Source: a virus. Taken from it: a stretch of DNA of 26,600 nucleotides. Of this stretch, positions 21,839 to 26,600 are shown one piece after another. The notes under the pieces were generated by a model that saw nothing but the letters and a program-made list of their open reading frames with translations, had not been told where the DNA came from and did not search any database. The translations under genes and the position numbers were made by a program. Location: positions 1-26,600 of the IMG/VR virus record IMGVR_UViG_3300025914_000042; one strand, 5' to 3'. Position 1 is the stretch's first letter. The number at the start of each line of letters is the position of its first letter.

Positions 21839-22289
21839 TATCCGGCAATTTGAAGATGGCTACCGGGGATATGTCGTTGCCCTCTCCATCAGTAAATCCA
21901 GTTTCTACCTTGTCCTTCCAGCCCATATTCTTCAGTGCGAAGATGGCGCCGGTGACGTCGCGGCTGGAGAGCGCGCGCTCGTATCTGTTCTCAACGAGAA
22001 GCCTTGCGCGTTTTATTAGGTAAGAAAATTCTTTTTTCTTTTCGTAATCGTAAAATGACTGTCGGCTTTCAAATCCAAGATAAAAGCATAAGCCTGTGAT
22101 AGTTATAGGCTCCGGCGGGCGCTCCCATTTTTCAATGTCTCCATCCTCGCCAACATCCGCTCCTTTCTCTCCTTGGATATAATCGAGGTATTCGGCTATT
22201 TTTAAAGCCATATCTTCCGCCTTTTTATATTTTATCGGTCTGCCTGAGGCTGCGCCGAGAGCGAATGTATTTCCAAAAGGGGCTCCCAT
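21810..22289 (-). CDS. Terminase small subunit
   Basis: 159 residues from ATG 22289 (MGAPFGNTFALGAASGRPIKY). A GTG at 22340 would add 17 hydrophobic residues over the palindrome/promoter region, which I reject. Central PITITGLCFYLGFESRQSFYDYEKKKEFSYLIKRARL is the helix-turn-helix DNA-binding part of small terminases of this type; NRYERALSSRDVTGAIFALKNMGWKDK is the conserved oligomerisation part. It binds the packaging start site and feeds DNA to the large subunit. It is the first gene of the packaging block, with a 14-bp perfect palindrome and TAnnTTTG box directly before its ATG. Confidence 0.9.
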   Translation of the reverse strand: MGAPFGNTFALGAASGRPIKYKKAEDMALKIAEYLDYIQGEKGADVGEDGDIEKWERPPEPITITGLCFYLGFESRQSFYDYEKKKEFSYLIKRARLLVENRYERALSSRDVTGAIFALKNMGWKDKVETGFTDGEGNDISPVAIFKLPDNGRDIETKG

Positions 22290-22295
22290 ATAGAT

Positions 22296-22310
22296 CAAAG
22301 TTATAACTTT
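22296..22310 (-). promoter_or_regulatory. Palindromic promoter/operator-like site before the terminase genes
   Basis: AAAGTTATAACTTT (22297-22310) is a perfect 14-bp palindrome. It contains TAACTTTG (22303-22296), a full match to the Bacteroidota TAnnTTTG -7 element, ending 6 bases before ATG 22289. A transcript from it would be nearly leaderless. A regulator bound to the palindrome would cover the promoter. Confidence 0.5.
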
Positions 22311-22364
22311 TAAAATCAGATAGATAGTCCACGGTTCCACATGAAATGGATTGTTTTCAATCCT

Positions 22365-22589
22365 TCATATCATTCCTCCCTTGATGAGAAGGGTTATGGC
22401 TTCGGATATATTTTTACAGCCGAGCTTACCGAATATATGGGCTCGGTAATTTTGCACGGTGGCTTTTGAAATGCCCATTCTGTCGGCGGTAGCCTTTAGG
22501 CTTAGCCCTTCGCTTGCGGCTTTTGCCACTTCCATTTCTCTTGGGCTTATTCTCTTGTATATCTCCTGGTCAAACTGGATATTGTTCAT
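22365..22589 (-). CDS. LuxR-type HTH protein, single domain (74 aa)
   Basis: Almost the whole protein is a GerE/LuxR-type HTH: ISPREMEVAKAASEGLSLKATADRMGISKATVQNYRAHIFGKLGCKNISEAITLLIKGGMI. S/T-PRE at the start, GLS.K..A..MG.S..TV..Y...I..KLG in the middle and the closing hydrophobic helix are all in place. There is no receiver or autoinducer domain. The gene lies directly upstream of the terminase small subunit and about 370 bp downstream of a second LuxR-type protein. A role switching on or tuning late genes is inferred from location. Confidence 0.88.
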   Translation of the reverse strand: MNNIQFDQEIYKRISPREMEVAKAASEGLSLKATADRMGISKATVQNYRAHIFGKLGCKNISEAITLLIKGGMI

Positions 22590-22609
22590 TTATTTTGCAT
22601 TTTAATAGG

Positions 22610-22951
22610 TTATGTTGATTTTTGTGCGGGCCGAAATTCCCATCCGATAGTATACAGGTTGTTCATAAGTCCATCGCCATTCCATCCGTGTTTGAAGACA
22701 ATCGTACCTATAACCTCTCCTTTGTAACGCAGGATTTCTGTATTGCCGCCAGGAGTGACTCCTATTTGAAAATCGGGCGCATCTTTAATTTCAAAGGGGC
22801 TACCAAGGGCCAATTCGCATGCTTGTAAATAAACCTTCTCTTTTAACTCTCCTGCTTGTCGCACTAAGTCTTCCTGCATTTGTCTAAAATCCTCAAAGGC
22901 GGGGATATTCAGAAATTCAGCACGTCGCGATACTATTCTTTCATTTTTCAT
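22610..22951 (-). CDS. Unknown protein between the two LuxR-type regulators
   Basis: 113 residues from ATG 22951 (MKNERIVSRRAEFLNIPAF), five bases after the upstream stop; ATG/GTG options further up would overlap it. An N-terminal helical half (FEDFRQMQEDLVRQAGELKEKVYLQACELAL) is followed by a beta-rich half (GGNTEILRYKGEVIGTIVFKHGWNG ... YTIGWEFRP). No motif or family recognised. Its position between two HTH proteins suggests a shared regulatory unit, which is only inference. Confidence 0.72.
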   Translation of the reverse strand: MKNERIVSRRAEFLNIPAFEDFRQMQEDLVRQAGELKEKVYLQACELALGSPFEIKDAPDFQIGVTPGGNTEILRYKGEVIGTIVFKHGWNGDGLMNNLYTIGWEFRPAQKST

Positions 22952-22956
22952 AATTC

Positions 22957-23244
22957 TTATTTTATTAGCCCCTTCCTCCACGCCACGCTGACCGCCTGGG
23001 CCATGGTCTTTGCCCGGAGTTTACCCAAAATCCGGTATCGAATGCTTTCCACTGTCCGGATGGATCGGTGGACCTTTTGCGCTATCTCCTGGTTGGAATA
23101 TCCTTCGGCGCAAAGCTGCAGGACGATGGCCTCCAAAGGCGATAGCGGGCCGCATTTATCCGGGTCCAGGTCTATGCCCTGGGTCTTGATCATCTCCTGG
23201 GCGTAGCGCAGCTGGGTTATGATGGCTTCTATGGGGTCGGTCAT
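22957..23244 (-). CDS. LuxR-type HTH protein with short N-terminal helix (95 aa)
   Basis: Residues ~34-95 are a GerE-type HTH: LSPLEAIVLQLCAEGYSNQEIAQKVHRSIRTVESIRYRILGKLRAKTMAQAVSVAWRKGLI, with the usual GYSN.EIA..., TVE..R..I..KL pattern. The first ~33 residues (MTDPIEAIITQLRYAQEMIKTQGIDLDPD) are a helical extension that could allow dimerisation. The start ATG 23244 overlaps the stop of the small ORF upstream (ATGA). It resembles the 22365 protein in fold but is clearly diverged in sequence, so they are unlikely to be a recent duplication. Confidence 0.88.
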   Translation of the reverse strand: MTDPIEAIITQLRYAQEMIKTQGIDLDPDKCGPLSPLEAIVLQLCAEGYSNQEIAQKVHRSIRTVESIRYRILGKLRAKTMAQAVSVAWRKGLIK

Positions 23245-23417
23245 GGGTGGTTTGATTTAGCTGCCCTATCCTGTATATAGATCAGGCAATTGGCACAAAC
23301 TTTAAAGCGTGCATAAGCTCCCTTAAAGTCATTTTTCAATAAAAAGTATAGACCCTTAAAGCCGTTCACAAAAAACCTCCAATAAAGGTGGCGGATTGAT
23401 GGATATATCCTTTTCAT
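23241..23417 (-). CDS. Small basic protein (58 aa)
   Basis: ATG 23417 to TGA 23241, giving MKRIYPSIRHLYWRFFVNGF at the start and a CANC pair near the C-terminus (RFKVCANCLIYIQDRAAK). The stop overlaps the start of the LuxR-type gene (ATGA), which supports its translation. It is basic and aromatic-rich, with no family recognised. It fills the ~190-bp space that would otherwise be empty. Confidence 0.62.
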   Translation of the reverse strand: MKRIYPSIRHLYWRFFVNGFKGLYFLLKNDFKGAYARFKVCANCLIYIQDRAAKSNHP

Positions 23418-23432
23418 TGTATGTGTTGGTTT

Positions 23433-23678
23433 TTATTGGTTTGATTTTAAGCGCTTTGTCTGTTTAAGTTCCCAGCCACCGCAAGTCACGGGCCCAAGAT
23501 AATAGCGGCCTATAAACCACGATCTTGGGTGTACTGCCCATTCGTATACCCGCTTGTATTTTTCCAGCCAGATCAATCCCTGATCTGTTCGGACCGGCCA
23601 CCAGGCGAAGCGGATGTCCACCCGGTAGTCTCCCGGTTCAGGTTCTCTTTTCTTTGGCTTTGGCTTTTTAAGGATCAT
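23433..23678 (-). CDS. Small basic protein of unknown function
   Basis: 81 residues from ATG 23678 (MILKKPKPKKREPEPGDYRV), four bases after the upstream TAA; a TTG at 23696 is a weaker option. After the Lys/Pro/Glu-rich start it is rich in Trp, Tyr and Arg (FAWWPVRTDQGLIWLEKYKRVYEWAVHPRSWFIGRYYLG), suggesting a compact nucleic-acid- or protein-binding fold. No family recognised. Confidence 0.7.
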   Translation of the reverse strand: MILKKPKPKKREPEPGDYRVDIRFAWWPVRTDQGLIWLEKYKRVYEWAVHPRSWFIGRYYLGPVTCGGWELKQTKRLKSNQ

Positions 23679-23682
23679 GGGT

Positions 23683-23931
23683 TTATTGGTTTTCAAGTTG
23701 TTTCGATGCTTTCGGAGAAGGCGCCTTTGCGCTCTTTATTCCTTTGACCGCCCGCTGGGCATCCCATTGAATGTTCTCATATGCCATCTCCAATTCTTCC
23801 TGATAGCTTGGACCCATTCCGCGTCCTCGATCATGATTGCGCTGCATCTGATCCGGTGTCATATAATGCTTGCTGATCCGGATGAGCATAGTCCGCATGC
23901 GATTGAACTGCTCTCTTTGCTTTGGTGTCAT
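23683..23931 (-). CDS. Small conserved phage protein, helical
   Basis: 82 residues. MTPKQREQFNRMRTMLIRIS, YMTPDQMQRNHDR and LEMAYENIQWDAQRAVKGIK fit a short helical protein that I recall as common in phages and prophages of Bacteroidota and related groups; that recollection cannot be checked here. Its function is unknown. It starts three bases after the nuclease stop. Confidence 0.75.
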   Translation of the reverse strand: MTPKQREQFNRMRTMLIRISKHYMTPDQMQRNHDRGRGMGPSYQEELEMAYENIQWDAQRAVKGIKSAKAPSPKASKQLENQ

Positions 23932-23934
23932 GTT

Positions 23935-24477
23935 TTACTGGTTTTCAGTGAATAAATCCTTTTGATTGACATCTGGGTTTGACGGTAGTTTCAATTCCTG
24001 CACCGTCCCGTCGTAGACCTCTTCAATCCGGCCCCTCAACGCCAGGCGGCGAAGAGCAGAGTACATAAGCCCATGCTCAGCCTTCCAGTTCTTTTCATTG
24101 CGGTTCTCGCGCTCTTGCCAGTGTCGCCAAGGATGTACAACTGCCCGGGCAATACCTTGCTCGTTGATCTCGATCAGCCCCCATCCATCCGGCAATTCGC
24201 TTTCCTTAATAAGGCCCTTGGGGCAGCAAAAGAACCGGTAACTACCCATTCCCAGCTCGGGCGTCGTCCTGAAAGTCTTTTTCCGGTCAGCAAGGAAGTC
24301 AGACCTCGTAGCCTTGCATTCGATTAGGGTGGAGTGACCGCCGCTGGAAAAGCCTATCACGTCCGGGAATTCGCCGTTACATGCGTATGACCTGAATTCC
24401 CGGAAGGCGACGCCGCATCCATTCTTCAGGATCCACTTGTAGGCTATCTGAACAAGTATCGCGTGGCTGAGCTCCAT
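23935..24477 (-). CDS. PD-(D/E)XK-type nuclease (MmcB-like)
   Basis: 180 residues. The nuclease core is ~25-65: FREFRSYACNGEFPDVIGF with Asp39, then STLIECKATRSDFLADRKK with Glu53-x-Lys55, the PD...ExK triad, followed by an SDF.AD.K motif seen in MmcB-like repair proteins. GSYRFFCCPKGLIKESELPDGWGLIEIN matches the family's next part. The C-terminal half is helical (HGLMYSALRRLALRGRIEEV). The likely activity is DNA cleavage or repair during phage replication or recombination. It overlaps the upstream small gene by 34 bases. Confidence 0.85.
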   Translation of the reverse strand: MELSHAILVQIAYKWILKNGCGVAFREFRSYACNGEFPDVIGFSSGGHSTLIECKATRSDFLADRKKTFRTTPELGMGSYRFFCCPKGLIKESELPDGWGLIEINEQGIARAVVHPWRHWQERENRNEKNWKAEHGLMYSALRRLALRGRIEEVYDGTVQELKLPSNPDVNQKDLFTENQ

Positions 24478-24680
24478 GTCTTTTGTTTATGCCCTTGGGG
24501 GCGGTTAATTTGCTTCGTCACTTTTTCTTTTGGGCCGAAATTGAAATAGGCCCGATTTCCGATGCAGACAATGAAGTCATCTGATTCAAGTGCGGGCTTA
24601 ATCGCGGCGGCAAATGCGGTTGCATAGTCTACCGCTGGGATATTGAACCGTTCAGAAGGATCGGTATTCATTGGTGCCAT
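24444..24680 (-). CDS. Small protein of unknown function
   Basis: 78 residues, starting at ATG 24680 in a TAATG overlap with the small membrane protein gene; ATG 24671 (MNTDPSERF) is also possible. DYATAFAAAIKPALESDDFIVCIGNRAYFNF suggests a helix-strand fold. The last ~20 residues are basic (KEKVTKQINRPQGHKQKTW). It overlaps the nuclease start by 34 bases. No family recognised. Confidence 0.65.
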   Translation of the reverse strand: MAPMNTDPSERFNIPAVDYATAFAAAIKPALESDDFIVCIGNRAYFNFGPKEKVTKQINRPQGHKQKTWSSATRYLFR

Positions 24681-24844
24681 TATTCTATTGATTTAGTTGT
24701 AATCTTCAGCGTATCCTCCATTACCTGTTCCGGTGTTCTTTCCAGGGGTTTAACCCGTCTCCAGGCATTGCAGCAGGCATAGATCAACCAGGCTGCTATG
24801 AGCAGGAAAAGGATGAAACGGGCGATTGCTACTTTCTTATTCAT
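24680..24844 (-). CDS. Small single-pass membrane protein (54 aa)
   Basis: ATG 24844 to TAA 24680; the stop shares bases with the next start (TAATG). MNKKVAIARFILFLLIAAWL and the following IYACCNAWRR form one transmembrane helix (~6-25) with positive residues on both sides, then a polar tail (RVKPLERTPEQVMEDTLKITTKSIE). The small size and single helix could fit a holin, spanin or membrane accessory role, but nothing points to one. Confidence 0.7.
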   Translation of the reverse strand: MNKKVAIARFILFLLIAAWLIYACCNAWRRVKPLERTPEQVMEDTLKITTKSIE

Positions 24845-24881
24845 TTTGAGAGGTTTAAAATTTATGGGTACGGATTAAAAA

Positions 24882-25091
24882 CTAATCGCTTTCGCTAAAA
24901 CCGATGACTTCTTTCGGCAAACCCCTATTAGACGACTGTGCGATTTTGATTTGGGTGTTCGTAGTCCGAATGATCTCCCTTGCCTGGGAAGCGATGGCGT
25001 CCGCATCGGTATACTGAACTTTACCGGACTTTAAGCCGATGAGCGTTTCCCAGAGGGCTTTTTTGAGGTTGACTGCTGTAAGTTTTTCCAT
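24882..25091 (-). CDS. Small conserved phage protein, helical
   Basis: 69 residues. The pattern LTAVNLKKALWETLIGLKSGKVQYTDADAIASQAREIIRTTNTQIKIA is of a type I recall in many phages and prophages: a helical protein with ..LW.TL..LKSGK....A..IA.Q.REI. Function unknown. It overlaps the 3' end of the zinc-finger gene by 61 bases. Confidence 0.75.
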   Translation of the reverse strand: MEKLTAVNLKKALWETLIGLKSGKVQYTDADAIASQAREIIRTTNTQIKIAQSSNRGLPKEVIGFSESD

Positions 25092-25576
25092 AACTTTTTC
25101 CTTTTTTTTATTTTATTGTGACAATCTTTATCTATTCGGGCACGTTGCCTATCAATCATGCCTTCGAGCTTTTTTAGAATTAGGGCGGCCTCGGCAAAAT
25201 CACCGTACTTTATAGCAGCCCTGTAACTTTCGTCGTATTTTTTCTTCCACTTCTTATATTCGGGGTGCCTGCAATATTGCACATGATATTTCATTCGGCG
25301 GCGGCGCCATTTTCGATATTTCTCCGGATTTTTCTCGTAGTCCCACACGAACCAAAACGCGCTTTGAAAAGCCCTCCAATCCTCGTTTTTCTTTCGATAC
25401 TCCTTATCATAAGCGGCTTTCTCTGTTTTCTTTTGCTCATCCGTTTTGTTATTCCTCCAAAACAACCCAAAGCATTGCCGACTACAGAACATGCGGGCTT
25501 TCAGCTTCCTCGCTCTATTCGCGTGGCCCGTTGATTTCTCGGTCCACTTTCCGCAGTGTGCACAACGAATTTTCAT
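25031..25576 (-). CDS. Zinc-finger phage protein, basic
   Basis: 181 residues from ATG 25576 (MKIRCAHCGKWTEKSTG); a GTG at 25600 is less likely. CAHC (5-8) and MFCSRQC (Cys31, Cys35) form a zinc-binding site. The rest is strongly basic and aromatic: YDKEYRKKNEDW, then RMKYHVQYCRHPEYKKWKKK, YDESYRAAIKYGDFAEAALILKKLEGMI. The zinc site, the YCR.PEYK.WK..YD..YRA pattern and the closing helix are shared, as I recall, with phage proteins of unknown function in several bacterial groups. A DNA-binding or nuclease-linked role is possible. Confidence 0.75.
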   Translation of the reverse strand: MKIRCAHCGKWTEKSTGHANRARKLKARMFCSRQCFGLFWRNNKTDEQKKTEKAAYDKEYRKKNEDWRAFQSAFWFVWDYEKNPEKYRKWRRRRMKYHVQYCRHPEYKKWKKKYDESYRAAIKYGDFAEAALILKKLEGMIDRQRARIDKDCHNKIKKRKKLWKNLQQSTSKKPSGKRSSA

Positions 25577-25649
25577 ATCGACCCTTTTAAAGTGGCCCAC
25601 GTAGAGACGCAGGCCGTGAAAATCCGAATTAGTAGCTTGTTATAAAATA

Positions 25650-25716
25650 CCCCCGTCCCGGCTGGGAGCTATGCCGTCCTCCGCACTGCCTTTCGGCTCC
25701 CCAGGAGGCTGGGGAT
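25650..25716 (-). ncRNA. GC-rich stretch of tandem small hairpins, possible structured RNA
   Basis: The coding strand carries CCCCAG-CCTC-CTGGGG (25714-25699), GCC-GAAA-GGC (GNRA loop) and TCCC-AGCC-GGGA in succession; GGGAGC/GCTCCC can pair at longer range. No ORF fits and no T-run follows. The surrounding ~140-bp gap is otherwise empty. RNA identity is unproven. Confidence 0.3.
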
Positions 25717-25720
25717 AAGT

Positions 25721-26155
25721 TTATAAACCAAAGACTAACATGGCGGCATCCCGGCTGTGCTTGCTTGTCAAAGGAACCCATCCGGTTATTTTCTTAAAAG
25801 CCATCGGCGTCAATTTGGTTCTATTGTCTTTCGGGGCCACCATTTCGAAGTCCACACCCAGCCAGGTAAGGAAATCTTCCCATATAACTGCATCCCGTTT
25901 GACGCTTCCCGCACCTTCCCGGCGGCCCCGTTCGCTTTTCTCTGTGCCCTGATAGGGTATCCATTTTCTTTTTCTCGCGTCTTCCACCCGAACGAAAACC
26001 TGGACAGGAAAGGACTGAACAAGGTCTTTCACATATTCCATAGCCATGTGAATCTTTATAGTGCCCATATAGGTGAGGGCTTTTTCCTCTTTGTCCCATC
26101 GGGCGTATCCGGTCGATACTCCGCAATCGATCCCTATGTAGAATCGGTGGATCAT
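25721..26155 (-). CDS. RuvC-like Holliday junction resolvase
   Basis: 144 residues with the RNase H-like fold of RuvC: Asp10 in FYIGIDCGVSTGYA, Glu58 in VFVRVEDARKRKW, and Asp136 in HSRDAAMLV (133-141), the usual order of catalytic acids, with His133 nearby. Phage versions resolve branched DNA before packaging. It overlaps the upstream gene by ATGA (26152-26155). It is slightly shorter than bacterial RuvC (~170), typical for phage forms. Confidence 0.85.
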   Translation of the reverse strand: MIHRFYIGIDCGVSTGYARWDKEEKALTYMGTIKIHMAMEYVKDLVQSFPVQVFVRVEDARKRKWIPYQGTEKSERGRREGAGSVKRDAVIWEDFLTWLGVDFEMVAPKDNRTKLTPMAFKKITGWVPLTSKHSRDAAMLVFGL

Positions 26156-26600
26156 GCGTCGCCCTCCTTTCCTTCCAGCTTTTCAAACCGCTCTTTCCAT
26201 GCGTCCCGATCCTTTTGGGCTTCGGATAGCTGGGTGCGGAGGGAGGTGATTTGTCCACGCAATGTTTCCTCCATGTCACAAGCCCCTTTCGAATAATGGG
26301 TCCATTCGTCAAATGTTTGCTTGTAACGCCCACGTTCTTCGAATTTCTGTTGCATCCACTTGTTAAACCATTGCGCGCCTTCCTCTACGGGGAGGGATGG
26401 GGTCTGTGCGGGCGGAGGGGCAGGATATTTCAACTTTTTGAATATCAGGATAAACTGATCGCCCGTCGCCTGATTTACTACTCCTGATTCTATGCCGTCT
26501 TTTAGTCCCAGCATAACGAACACTTTCAGGAAGTTTTCAGCGGTTATTTTCACGATCCCATCCACGAACTCATGCTTTTGATCATCAGGGATGTCCGATA
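26152..26600 (-). CDS. Protein of unknown function, 5' end outside window
   Basis: The frame is open to the right edge (SDIPDDQKHEFVDGIVKIT...); the GTG at 26565 is in frame but the sequence upstream reads as protein, so the true start is probably beyond base 26600. Visible part: ~149 residues. The N-terminal part is helical with FLKVFVMLGLKDG; a Pro/Ala-rich linker (YPAPPPAQTPSLP) follows, and the C-terminal ~45 residues are coiled coil (MEETLRGQITSLRTQLSEAQ). No family recognised. It overlaps the RuvC-like gene by ATGA. Confidence 0.65.
   Translation of the reverse strand, partial: SDIPDDQKHEFVDGIVKITAENFLKVFVMLGLKDGIESGVVNQATGDQFILIFKKLKYPAPPPAQTPSLPVEEGAQWFNKWMQQKFEERGRYKQTFDEWTHYSKGACDMEETLRGQITSLRTQLSEAQKDRDAWKERFEKLEGKEGDA

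Noticed and set aside
1-26600. tRNA genes, CRISPR arrays, insertion sequences, att sites
   Set aside because: No cloverleaf-like sequence, regularly spaced repeats, transposase or integrase-associated duplications were seen.

Overview
The window looks like most of the structural half of a tailed phage or prophage with a long, flexible tail (siphovirus) infecting a member of the Bacteroidota. This rests on protein families (HK97-type head genes, a Bacteroidota-style terminase pair), a few TAnnTTTG-like promoter elements, little use of Shine-Dalgarno sequences and balanced base composition; the host assignment is inference. Every supported gene is on the minus strand, so transcription runs from base 26600 towards base 1. 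No integrase, lysis, replication or host gene is visible, so free phage and prophage cannot be told apart.

From right to left: 26600-22951 holds small early/middle genes, namely a RuvC-like resolvase, a PD-(D/E)XK nuclease, zinc-ribbon and small conserved phage proteins, a small membrane protein, and the first of two LuxR-type helix-turn-helix proteins. An unknown protein and the second LuxR-type protein lie just before the packaging genes. 22289-15661 is packaging and head: terminase small and large subunits, portal, a small ORF, Mu F-like minor head protein, HK97 prohead protease and major capsid protein. The capsid gene is followed by about 200 bp containing four hairpins, two of them convincing intrinsic terminators.

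15460-10311 is an unusual insert within the structural operon: a GT25-like glycosyltransferase, a second GT-A-like transferase, an FkbM-like methyltransferase, a GT11 (fucosyltransferase-like) gene, a free-standing NUMOD4/HNH endonuclease and a GT4 glycosyltransferase, with small genes between them. The most striking object is here. The GT4 frame starts at 11324, overlapping the end of the HNH gene, but after 18 codons it is broken by a perfect 14-bp hairpin with an in-frame TAG in its loop, lying between two identical TGC codons. The frame then resumes with the rest of a normal GT4 N-terminus. This resembles the phage T4 gene 60 bypass plus homing-endonuclease arrangement; a simple pseudogene is the main alternative.

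10304-678 is neck and tail: head-tail connector, head closure protein, HK97 gp10-like protein, tail terminator-like protein, tail tube, tail assembly chaperone G and its G-T fusion made by a -1 frameshift on nine adenines, tape measure, a large tail-tip protein, a tube-like protein with immunoglobulin-like repeats and no normal start codon, and a small protein sharing a duplicated domain with the tail terminator. The left edge carries the start of a fibre-like protein with a secretion signal peptide, which continues outside the window. Neighbouring genes mostly overlap by 1-17 bases. The few real gaps carry a recurring element around TAATATGTAGGC, hairpins or AT-rich sequence.
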